NCBI RefSeq assembly: GCF_003634045.1
Contig: NZ_RBIM01000005.1
Span: 310,001 to 374,000, forward strand
Source of the DNA: Maricaulis maris
Lineage (GTDB): Bacteria; Pseudomonadota; Alphaproteobacteria; Caulobacterales; Maricaulaceae
DNA length: 64,000 nucleotides
Direction of reading: 5' to 3'
The translations under genes and the position numbers were made by a program. A model generated the notes under the pieces. That model did no database searches, had not been told where the DNA came from, and saw only the letters and a list, made by a program, of their open reading frames with translations. Shown in pieces: positions 8,112 to 16,600 of this stretch (positions within the stretch are counted from its first letter, which is position 1; each line of letters starts with the position of its first letter).

Positions 8112-9932
8112 TCACTCCACCGTCACCGATTTGGCGAGATTGCGTGGCTGGTCGACATCCGTCCCTTTCAGGGAGGCGATGTGGTAGGCCAGCAACTGGA
8201 TCGGAATGGCGGTCACGAGCGGGCGGACGATTTCCGGACAATCCGGCATCGCCAGGATATGCGACGCCACGCCGTCCGCTTCCTCGGCGCCCTTTGCATC
8301 GGTGATCAAGATCACCTCTGCTCCGCGCGCGGCGACTTCCTGGATGTTCGATAATATCTTCGCGAACAGCGCATCATGGGGCGCCGTCACCACGACCGGC
8401 TTGCCCTCTTCAATGAGGGCAATGGGGCCATGCTTGAGTTCCCCGGCGGCATAGCCCTCGGCATGAATATAGCTGATTTCCTTCAGCTTCAGTGCCCCCT
8501 CCATGGCCAAGGGGTGATAGGTGCCGCGGCCCAGGTAAAGAACATTCTCTGCGGACGTCAGGCGGTGCGCAATCTGTTCGATCTGAGGCTCGATTGCCAG
8601 AACGCTATTGATCAATCGCGGCGCCTCGAGCAGGGCCTGTACAAGTTTGTGCTCGGTCGCCTCGTCGAGTTGGCCACGCGCCCGGCCCGCACCAACAGCA
8701 ATACAGGCGAGCGCGGCGAGCTGCGCGGTGAACGCCTTGGTCGAGGCCACCCCGATTTCCGGGCCGGCATCGGTCATGGCGACGACATCCGCCTCGCGGG
8801 CGATAGACGACTCCGCCACATTGACGACAGCCAGGGTGCGGGCCCCGACTTCACGGCAATAGCGCAGTGCTGCCAGTGTGTCGGCTGTCTCACCGGACTG
8901 GGAAACGAACAGCGCCCCGTCGCGCGCAGAAATGACCGGCTCCCGGTATCGAAATTCCGACGCAACGTCGATTTCGACTGCCAGCCGCGCATATCGTTCG
9001 AACCAGAATTTCCCGATGGATGCCGCGTAGAAAGCCGTGCCGCATGCGGTCGCGACCATTCGGTCAATATTGGCCCAATCCAGCAGGGTGCCAGTCCGGA
9101 GCCGACCTGCATCCAGATCGAGATAACGCGACACCGTGCGTGCGATCACATCCGGCTGTTCATGGATCTCTTTCTCCATGAAATGGCGGTACGCGCCCTT
9201 GTCTGCGAAACCGGCAATCGCCCGCGAAATCTGCACCGGCCGCTCCACCGTGAGGCCGTTCGTGTCAACAATGCTCGCTCCGTCGGCTGTCACAACCGCA
9301 CGATCACCCTCTTCGAGGTAGATGACCCGGTTGGTCCAGCCGGCGAGAGCCATGGAATCGGAGCCGATATAGCCTTCCCCGTCGCCCAAGCCGATAACCA
9401 GCGGGCTGCCGGCCCGCGCCACCCAGATACGCCCGGGCACGTCGGCATTGATTGCCGCCAATGCAAAGGCGCCGCAAAGCCGATCGACCGCGGCGTCGAA
9501 TGCCGCGTCCATTGTACAACCCGAATTGAGACCCGAATTGATGAGGTGGGCGACGACTTCCGTGTCGGTCTGACTTTCAAACGTGAATCCCTCGGCTATC
9601 AGGGCTTCCCGGAGTTCAACATAATTCTCGATGATGCCGTTATGGATGATCGCGACGGGTCCGGAGGCATGCGGGTGCGCATTTGCCTCGGTCGGGGCGC
9701 CGTGTGTCGCCCAACGCGTGTGACCAATACCGACAGGTCCGTCGAGCGGATCGGTCGCGATCCGGGCTTCCAAAGCGGAGATTTTTCCCGACGCGCGCCG
9801 TCGCTCCAGGCCCGATGCAGACACCACGGCGACCCCCGCAGAATCATACCCGCGGTATTCAAGGCGCCGAAGCCCGTCAACAAGCCGCGCCGTGACCTGA
9901 CCCGACCCTGCAATTCCCACGATTCCGCACAT
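8112..9932 (-). CDS. glmS: Glutamine--fructose-6-phosphate aminotransferase (isomerizing)
   Basis: GlmS makes glucosamine 6-phosphate from fructose 6-phosphate and glutamine, the first step toward UDP-GlcNAc for peptidoglycan, LPS and exopolysaccharide. The start was set at the ATG at 9932 so that the protein begins MCGIVGIAG, leaving Cys-1 as the N-terminal nucleophile after methionine removal; a frame extension to 9950 would bury that cysteine. The N-terminal glutaminase domain (GHTRWATHG, HNGIIENY) is followed by two SIS domains (SQSGETADTL, STKAFTAQ) and the conserved end QPRNLAKSVTVE. Length (606 residues) is normal. It follows phosphoglucomutase on the same strand with a gap of about 200 bases. 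No glmS ribozyme is expected in this lineage, and I saw none. Confidence 0.97.
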   Translation of the reverse strand: MCGIVGIAGSGQVTARLVDGLRRLEYRGYDSAGVAVVSASGLERRRASGKISALEARIATDPLDGPVGIGHTRWATHGAPTEANAHPHASGPVAIIHNGIIENYVELREALIAEGFTFESQTDTEVVAHLINSGLNSGCTMDAAFDAAVDRLCGAFALAAINADVPGRIWVARAGSPLVIGLGDGEGYIGSDSMALAGWTNRVIYLEEGDRAVVTADGASIVDTNGLTVERPVQISRAIAGFADKGAYRHFMEKEIHEQPDVIARTVSRYLDLDAGRLRTGTLLDWANIDRMVATACGTAFYAASIGKFWFERYARLAVEIDVASEFRYREPVISARDGALFVSQSGETADTLAALRYCREVGARTLAVVNVAESSIAREADVVAMTDAGPEIGVASTKAFTAQLAALACIAVGAGRARGQLDEATEHKLVQALLEAPRLINSVLAIEPQIEQIAHRLTSAENVLYLGRGTYHPLAMEGALKLKEISYIHAEGYAAGELKHGPIALIEEGKPVVVTAPHDALFAKILSNIQEVAARGAEVILITDAKGAEEADGVASHILAMPDCPEIVRPLVTAIPIQLLAYHIASLKGTDVDQPRNLAKSVTVE

Positions 9933-10133
9933 CACCGACTCCCGATCCATCGCGCCAGCAGGCTGCCGCGCGCCGAGTTAAACAATACTGACCAGACAAG
10001 TAGCATGACGCACCGGGGTCATGCAGACGCGTGCAGTCAACAAGTGCTGCAGGAGATTACAACCTGAGCCCGGCGTTACATAGCCAGGTTGGCGACAGGT
10101 CAAGAATTGGCCATGCCGGTCCCAAGCTCGCCG

Positions 10134-11654
10134 TCAAATCTGCTGGTCGAAAGCACCGACCTCCGGGTGGGCACCCAGCTCAGCCTGGATTGTCGAGAAC
10201 ACGGCTTTCACATCGTCCGCGCTCACCGGGCTTTCGACCACGACAACAAGATTGGGGGTGTTCGAGGAAGCGCGAACCAATCCCCAAGCACCGTCTTCGA
10301 GCGTGAAGCGGACGCCGTTGACGGTGTTGACGTCGACAATCCGGCGCCCCGCAATGCGCTCGTCGCGGTCTGCCTTGAGCTTGTAAGCGGCCACAATCCG
10401 CTCCACCACGTCATATTTCACCTCGTCCGCGCAGGCCGGTGACATGGTCGGTGAGCCATAACTGACGGGCAGGGCGCGGCGCAGGTCGGCCATCGACCTG
10501 TCGGGGTTGCGATCCAGCATCTGCAACACTGCGCGGGCCGCGATGAGCCCGTCATCATAGCCGCGGCCGATCGGTGGCTGCAGGAAGAAGTGCCCGGACT
10601 TCTCGAAGCCCGCGAGCGCGCCCAATTCCTTGGAGCGACGCTTGATATAGGAGTGACCGGTTTTGAAATAATCCGTCTTGCAGCCATGCTCGGCGAGGAT
10701 CGGGTCAATGGTGAACAGGCCGGTTGATTTCACGTCAACCACGAAGGTCGATCCCGGGTGCAGCGGCGCGAGATCGCGCGCCAGCATCAGGCCGATCTTG
10801 TCGGCGAAGATTTCCTCGCCCTCATTGTCGATCACACCGCAGCGATCACCATCACCGTCAAAGCCGAGGCCGACATCGGCGCCATGCTCCAAGACAGCGT
10901 CGCGCATCGCGTGCAGCATTTTCATGTCTTCCGGGTTCGGATTGTAGCGTGGGAAAGTATGATCGAGTTCGCAATCCATCTCGATCACCTCGACACCCAT
11001 TGCCCGCAGCGCTTGCGGGGCGAAGGCACCGGCCGTGCCATTGCCGCAGGCCGCAACGACCTTGAGTGGCCGCTCGATCGCGACATCTTCGGCGACGTCG
11101 GCGAGATAGCGCTCGGTAACGCCCGTTTGGCGAACATAGCCACCGCCGCTGCGGGTCCGGCCCTCGCCGGCAAGGACAATCTCCTTGAGCCGGCTCATCT
11201 CGTCAGGACCAAAGGTCAACGGACGGTTGGCGCCCATCTTGACGCCAGTCCAGCCGTTGGAGTTATGACTGGCCGTGACCATCGCCACGCAGGGTATGTC
11301 GAGGTCGAACTGGGCGTAATAAGCGACGGGCGACAGCGCCAGGCCGATATCATGAACCTCGACGCCCGCCGCCATAAGGCCGACTTCCAATGCCTGCTTC
11401 ACGCTCAGCGAATAGCTGCGGAAGTCATGGCCAACAACGATTTTCGGGGCAACACCGAGTTCGTGGATCAGCGTCCCCAAACCCATCCCCAGCGCCTGGA
11501 CGCCGTACAGGTTGAGGTCGGGTGGAGTATCTGATCCGGGGTGCCCGAACCACCAACGCGCATCATACTCGCGAAAACCGGTTGGCTTGATCAGGGCTTC
11601 GGTTTCAAACTCCCAGGAATTGGGCGTCAGCTTGGCATGGGGCTTGGTCGTCAT
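10134..11654 (-). CDS. Phosphomannomutase / phosphoglucomutase
   Basis: The 506-residue alpha-D-phosphohexomutase interconverts the 1- and 6-phosphates of mannose or glucose, feeding GDP-mannose and UDP-glucose for glycans. The phosphoserine loop TASHNSNGWTGVKMG (Ser129), the metal-binding loop GFDGDGDR (about 265-272) and the C-terminal phosphate-binding RASSNTPNL are all present. The sequence is of the AlgC/ManB bifunctional kind rather than GlmM. It lies between ugd and glmS in a leftward block, which places it in nucleotide-sugar supply for the exporter encoded further on. Start ATG 11654. Confidence 0.92.
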   Translation of the reverse strand: MTTKPHAKLTPNSWEFETEALIKPTGFREYDARWWFGHPGSDTPPDLNLYGVQALGMGLGTLIHELGVAPKIVVGHDFRSYSLSVKQALEVGLMAAGVEVHDIGLALSPVAYYAQFDLDIPCVAMVTASHNSNGWTGVKMGANRPLTFGPDEMSRLKEIVLAGEGRTRSGGGYVRQTGVTERYLADVAEDVAIERPLKVVAACGNGTAGAFAPQALRAMGVEVIEMDCELDHTFPRYNPNPEDMKMLHAMRDAVLEHGADVGLGFDGDGDRCGVIDNEGEEIFADKIGLMLARDLAPLHPGSTFVVDVKSTGLFTIDPILAEHGCKTDYFKTGHSYIKRRSKELGALAGFEKSGHFFLQPPIGRGYDDGLIAARAVLQMLDRNPDRSMADLRRALPVSYGSPTMSPACADEVKYDVVERIVAAYKLKADRDERIAGRRIVDVNTVNGVRFTLEDGAWGLVRASSNTPNLVVVVESPVSADDVKAVFSTIQAELGAHPEVGAFDQQI

Positions 11655-11703
11655 GGGAACACCGCTTCTTGTGTGACAGGCAGGGTGGATCTCGCGACGA
11701 GCG

Positions 11704-11732
11704 CAGCCCGACGGGCTGCACCCGTCGGGCTG
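11704..11732 (-). terminator. Perfect hairpin just after ugd
   Basis: A 12-bp perfect inverted repeat (CAGCCCGACGGG / CCCGTCGGGCTG) with a 5-base loop begins 3 bases beyond the ugd stop. No T tract follows on the minus strand, so it may be an mRNA 3'-stabilising or attenuating structure between ugd and the phosphohexomutase gene rather than a strong intrinsic terminator. Confidence 0.5.
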
Positions 11733-11735
11733 TGA

Positions 11736-13046
11736 TCAGCCGTTGGGACGTCCGACGCTGGTATAGGCAAAGCCGGCATTGGTGGCTTCGTCCAGCGTGT
11801 AGATATTGCGGAGGTCGACAAGCACGGGGGCTTTCATCGTCGACTTCAGGCGTTTCAGGTCCAGCGCGCGGAACTCGTTCCACTCGGTGATGATGACCAG
11901 AACGTCGGCGCCTTCGGCACAGAAATAGGGGCCGGAGACAAACTCGACATTGTCGAAGAGTTTTTCGGCTTCCACGGTGCCGGCCGGGTCAAAGGCCCGG
12001 ATGGTCGCACCGGCACGCTGCAGGGCCGGAATGATCTCGAGGCTCGGCGCATCACGCATGTCGTCGGTATTCGGCTTGAAGGTGACGCCGAGCACCGCCA
12101 CGGTTTTGCCCTTCACATCGCCACCGCAGGCGGCGATGACCTTGTCGGCCATGGCGCGTTTGCGGGCATCATTGACCTCAACGACCGTCTCGATCAGGCG
12201 CAGCGGCGCCTCGTGATCTTGGGCCGTGCGGGTCAGTGCCAGCGTGTCCTTGGGGAAACAAGAGCCGCCATAGCCGGGTCCCGCATGCAGGAATTTCCCG
12301 CCGATCCGGTTGTCGAGCCCGACGCCCTTGGCAACTTCCTGGACATTGGCGCCGACCTTTTCGCACAAATCCGCAATCTCGTTGATGAAGGTGATCTTCA
12401 TCGCCAGGAAGGCGTTGGCGGCGTATTTGATCAGCTCGGACGTGCGACGCGATGTGAAGACGATCGGCGTCTCGTTGAGGAAAAGCGGGCGATAGAGTTC
12501 ATTCATCGAGGTGCGGGCGCGGTCATCATCGGTGCCGACAACGACGCGATCCGGCCGTTTGAAATCATCAATCGCAGCACCCTCGCGCAGGAATTCCGGG
12601 TTTGAAACGACGGCAAAATCAGCGTCGGGTCGCGTCTCGCGAATGATCCGCTCGACTTCATCACCGGTGCCCACCGGCACGGTCGATTTGGTGACAACCA
12701 CCGTGTAGCCGTCCATGACTTCCGCAATTTCCTTTGCGGCAGCATAGACATAGCTGAGGTCGGCGAAGCCATCGCCGCGGCGCGACGGGGTGCCGACGGC
12801 AATGAAGACCGCGTCGGCGGCCTTCACGGCTTCGGCGAGGTCCTGGGTGAAGGAGAGGCGACCTTCACGCACATTGCGCTGAACGAGCAGGTCAAGGCCC
12901 GGCTCATAGATCGGAATGCCACCGGAATTCAGCGTTTCAACCTTGCTGGCATCCTTGTCGACACAGACAACTTCATGCCCGAAGTCAGCGAAACAGGCTC
13001 CCGACACCAGTCCGACATAGCCGGTTCCGATCATTGCGACGCGCAT
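11736..13046 (-). CDS. ugd: UDP-glucose 6-dehydrogenase
   Basis: The enzyme oxidises UDP-glucose twice with NAD+ to UDP-glucuronate, a precursor of acidic surface polysaccharides. The 436-residue protein starts with the NAD fold MRVAMIGTGYVGLVSGACF. It carries the catalytic Cys263 in GPGYGGSCFPKD and ends with the UDP-binding domain (TFKPNTDDMRDAPSLEI). Length and motifs match the bacterial single-domain family well. It is the first gene of the leftward polysaccharide block, so the 13047-13660 gap should hold its promoter. Confidence 0.96.
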   Translation of the reverse strand: MRVAMIGTGYVGLVSGACFADFGHEVVCVDKDASKVETLNSGGIPIYEPGLDLLVQRNVREGRLSFTQDLAEAVKAADAVFIAVGTPSRRGDGFADLSYVYAAAKEIAEVMDGYTVVVTKSTVPVGTGDEVERIIRETRPDADFAVVSNPEFLREGAAIDDFKRPDRVVVGTDDDRARTSMNELYRPLFLNETPIVFTSRRTSELIKYAANAFLAMKITFINEIADLCEKVGANVQEVAKGVGLDNRIGGKFLHAGPGYGGSCFPKDTLALTRTAQDHEAPLRLIETVVEVNDARKRAMADKVIAACGGDVKGKTVAVLGVTFKPNTDDMRDAPSLEIIPALQRAGATIRAFDPAGTVEAEKLFDNVEFVSGPYFCAEGADVLVIITEWNEFRALDLKRLKSTMKAPVLVDLRNIYTLDEATNAGFAYTSVGRPNG

Positions 13047-13660
13047 GATTATTCCCTCCAGTTCCGATCAATGCCGGTATCGCCGACAGGACAGCGGGGC
13101 GCAAGGAGGTAATGCCGCGAAATCTCCGCATATCCCTGCAGTGCCAGCAAAGCTTCAAATGTCCGGCGAAAAGCCAAACAAGCGCCGGGATTGTCAACAG
13201 CGCAGCGACAAAAAAAACGCCACAGCGCGGGTTCGGCGGGTCACAGGCGAGCGGGCGTGCAGGCGCCGCCACGCATTCGCGATGATGTTGGATCCATTTT
13301 CAGATCGTACGGGTCAAGATCATCGCAAGGGGGGTGGTCTCGCTGGCGGCTTCCCCAACGGCATGGCCCGCGGCAATCAAGGCTCGTGAAGGCGGCGCCG
13401 TTCCGACACACTTTGGGCGCGCGCCGATCTGACGAAATCTGCACCGACCCACCCGTTTGGGCGATTGTCGGTGCCCGCCAAATCCTGCCTTTTCCACGCG
13501 ACGAGTTTTGTCTGGCCGCGCCCATTTGCGCGTCAGGCATCCGGGTGTGTGCCGGGGGGCGCCACCCATGGCCGGTCCGTTCCAGACCATCGGGGCGGGC
13601 CGGCCAAGGTATTCGAGTTCAGGCAGGCGGCGCCATCCACGCCGCAGACGGGGATTGAAG
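13047..13660. other. Divergent intergenic region between ugd and the autotransporter gene
   Basis: About 610 bases separate two divergently transcribed genes. The stretch has several short open frames, but none reads as protein and none has a good ribosome site. One in-frame ATG at 13566 would add about 32 arginine/proline-rich residues to the autotransporter and is judged unlikely. It presumably carries both promoters; no operator or RNA element was recognised. Confidence 0.5.
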
Positions 13661-16600
13661 ATGATCACGCAGCTGGTTTCACAAGCGCTTCGCGGCGCGC
13701 GTCATGCGCTTCAACAACCGGCCAAGGCGGGCATATCGGTCTTGGCAGCCCTTGCGGGCGTCATGCTGGCAACGGCGCCCGTCCTGGCTTGGGCGATACC
13801 GGCGCCGGTATCGCCGCGGCTCGAATACTTCTCGGGGCCCACTTACACCAACCTCGATGTTATTAGCGTGGTTGCCCAGTTCGACTCCGATGTCGTGAAC
13901 GTCGATGCGAGTGATTTTGTCGTCACCGGGACAACCGCCACGGTCACGGCATTTTCCGCGCTCAGCGCGTCGCGGTACCAGATCGAAATATCGGGTGGAA
14001 ACCTGGCCGGTCTGAATGGTGAGGTCTATTTTAACCTTGCAGCGGGCCAGGACATCGAAAGCTCGACAGGAGCGCCCCTCACCAATCTCGCACCGAGCTA
14101 TGGCGACTCCCCGGTGACGGTGAACAATACCCAGCCCATTGGCACCTTCTCCAGCACCAGCTCCGGCACGGTCAGCGGGACATTCTCGATGGCGGTCTCG
14201 TTCACGCCGCATGAGGGAAATGCGGACGATATCACCGGCTTTGGGCAGTCTGATTTCGTGGTCACGAACGGAACCGTCACCAATCTCAATCACTACACCG
14301 CCGATCGTGCCGTTTTCGATGTCACGCCGACCGCGACAGGAACCGTCACCGTCGAACTGCCTGCGGGCTCGTATTATGATCAGGCAAGCAATCCGAACCT
14401 GGCGTCGACCCCGTTCACGATCGAGGCTGATCTCGACCCGCCGGAAGTCGTCTCGATCACGCGGCACGATCCCGCGACCGAGTACACGAATGCTTATAGC
14501 CTGGCGTGGCGTGTTGAATTTTCCAAACCGGTATCGGATGTCAGCAGCAACGATTTCCTGGTCAGCGGTTCTACCGCGGCCGTGCACAATATTTCTCGTG
14601 ACGGCGACGGGGACGACGTTTGGCTGGTGTTCGCGAGCGGCGGCGATCTCGGCGCCGAAGGTTTCGCGAGCGAGGTCGGCTTGGGCTTCAGTGGGTCCCA
14701 GAACATCGTCGATGATGACGACCGCGCCCTCTCTGACACCGTGCCGTCCGGCGCCAATGAAACCTTTAAGGTCTCACGCGTCCAGCCGACCTTGCGCGAT
14801 GTTCTGCGCTACGACCCGACTGGTGACCGAGCCAGTGCTGATTCGGTGACCTGGGACTTCGCCTTCTCGTCGATTTCCAGCTTTTTTGACCTCGAGCCCG
14901 ATGATTTCAGGTTGACTGGAACCACGGCGACGCTGTCGGTCGAGCGATACTCGGTGGGATTCTACGTCACCGCGTCGGGTGGAGATCTCGCTGATCTGGA
15001 TGGCCTTATTGCTATCTCCATCGATGGCGTGAACCATTTTGACGAGTACGGCAATCGCCTGTCCTCGCCTAACCCGACCGGGATCTGGGGCACCTATTAC
15101 GATATGGACAACACCGCACCGACGGTGGAGTTCAGCGCCGCAAGGCCGAGCGTTCCGGGCGGGTCCTTCTCCGTTTTCATCCAGATTTCCGAGGATTACG
15201 ACACGTTTGATGCCGACGACATCGTGGTCGGTAATGGCTCGGTCACGTCCTTCTCACCCAATGCCCAACGTCGCTTCATCGACATTGAGGTGACGCCTGA
15301 CGGCGAAGGTGAGGTGACCATTGATGTGCCGGCGGGCACGTTCAATGATCTCGCTGGAAATCCGAACATGGCCGCCGAGCAGGCGTCCGTCATCTCGGAT
15401 GCAACACCGCCGACCATCACCAGCGTCGAGTTTGTGACGACCGGCGGCTCGCCCACCAATTCCGATACGCTGACCTGGAAAATCACGGTTTCCGAACCGG
15501 TGCTTGCGTTCGACCGGTTTGACTTCTTCGTGCCCCAGATCGGTGGTCTTCCGACGGTGACCAATCCCGAACCGACTGTCTATCTGGTTGAAGTGTCGGG
15601 CGGCGCCCTGCCTGACTATAACGGGACAGTGTCGCTGCAGCAGGCCGGCAGTTTCAGTATTCGCGACCATTCCAACCTGTATATGGAATCGGGCGCTGTG
15701 GTCGGTGGTGGCGCTGCCGAGTGGACAGTGACGATCGACAATATCGCGCCGGAAGCCGGCATCGTGTCGAGCCGCTCGAGTGTCGCGGATGAATTCCCGA
15801 TCCTGATCACCACGACGGAAGCCACGCGAGCAATCACCGCGGGCGATATCACCGTGACCAATGGCACGATTGACGGTCTCAGCACGAGCGGCACTCAAAC
15901 CACGGTCCAGATCGTGCCGACGAATGTTGGCGAAGTGCTTGTGCAATTGCTGCCTGGAAGCGTCACCGATCTGGCCGGCAATGCGAACACATACACCGCT
16001 TCCTTGAGTGTCCAGTATGAAGTGACGCCGCCAAGCCTCGTCTCGATCGAGCGCTTCAGCCCGACAACCGAAACCACCAATGAGGATCAAGTCGCATGGT
16101 TGGTGACCTTTTCCGAGACGGTTGAAAATGTCGGCCCGGGGAGTTTTGTGTTTTCCGGGGCTGATGCGGATCTGGCCGTCTATCCCGTCAGGGGCGGGCC
16201 CGGGCCCGGGCGTGGGCAAGCGCCGAGGCCGTCCAGCAGCGATTCCGGTGAAACCGGCACCGCATTCCAGGTGATCGCGTATAATGGGGATATTCCCGAT
16301 CATGACGGTCTGGTCACGCTGACGGTCAGCGGCGCCAACACCATCACCGATCTGGCCGGGCTGGACCTTGTCGGCACAACGCCGACCGGCGCCAACGACA
16401 ATACGTTTTATCTGGCCAATGACGTCACCGCTCCCGGTGTGGTCATCAGCTCCGACGCCACAGATCCGGTCGCCGGTGCCTTCACGGTCTCGGTCGCGTT
16501 TGATGAAGTGGTCACAGGTCTCGAACTGAGCGAGTTCGTGGTGACCAATGGGGTGGCGTCCAATCTGACCGGATCCGGTGACAGCTATACCGTTTTGATC

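Noticed and set aside
9933-10133. Possible glmS ribozyme or riboswitch upstream of glmS
   Set aside because: No pseudoknot core or conserved cleavage context was seen, and this element is not known from alphaproteobacteria.
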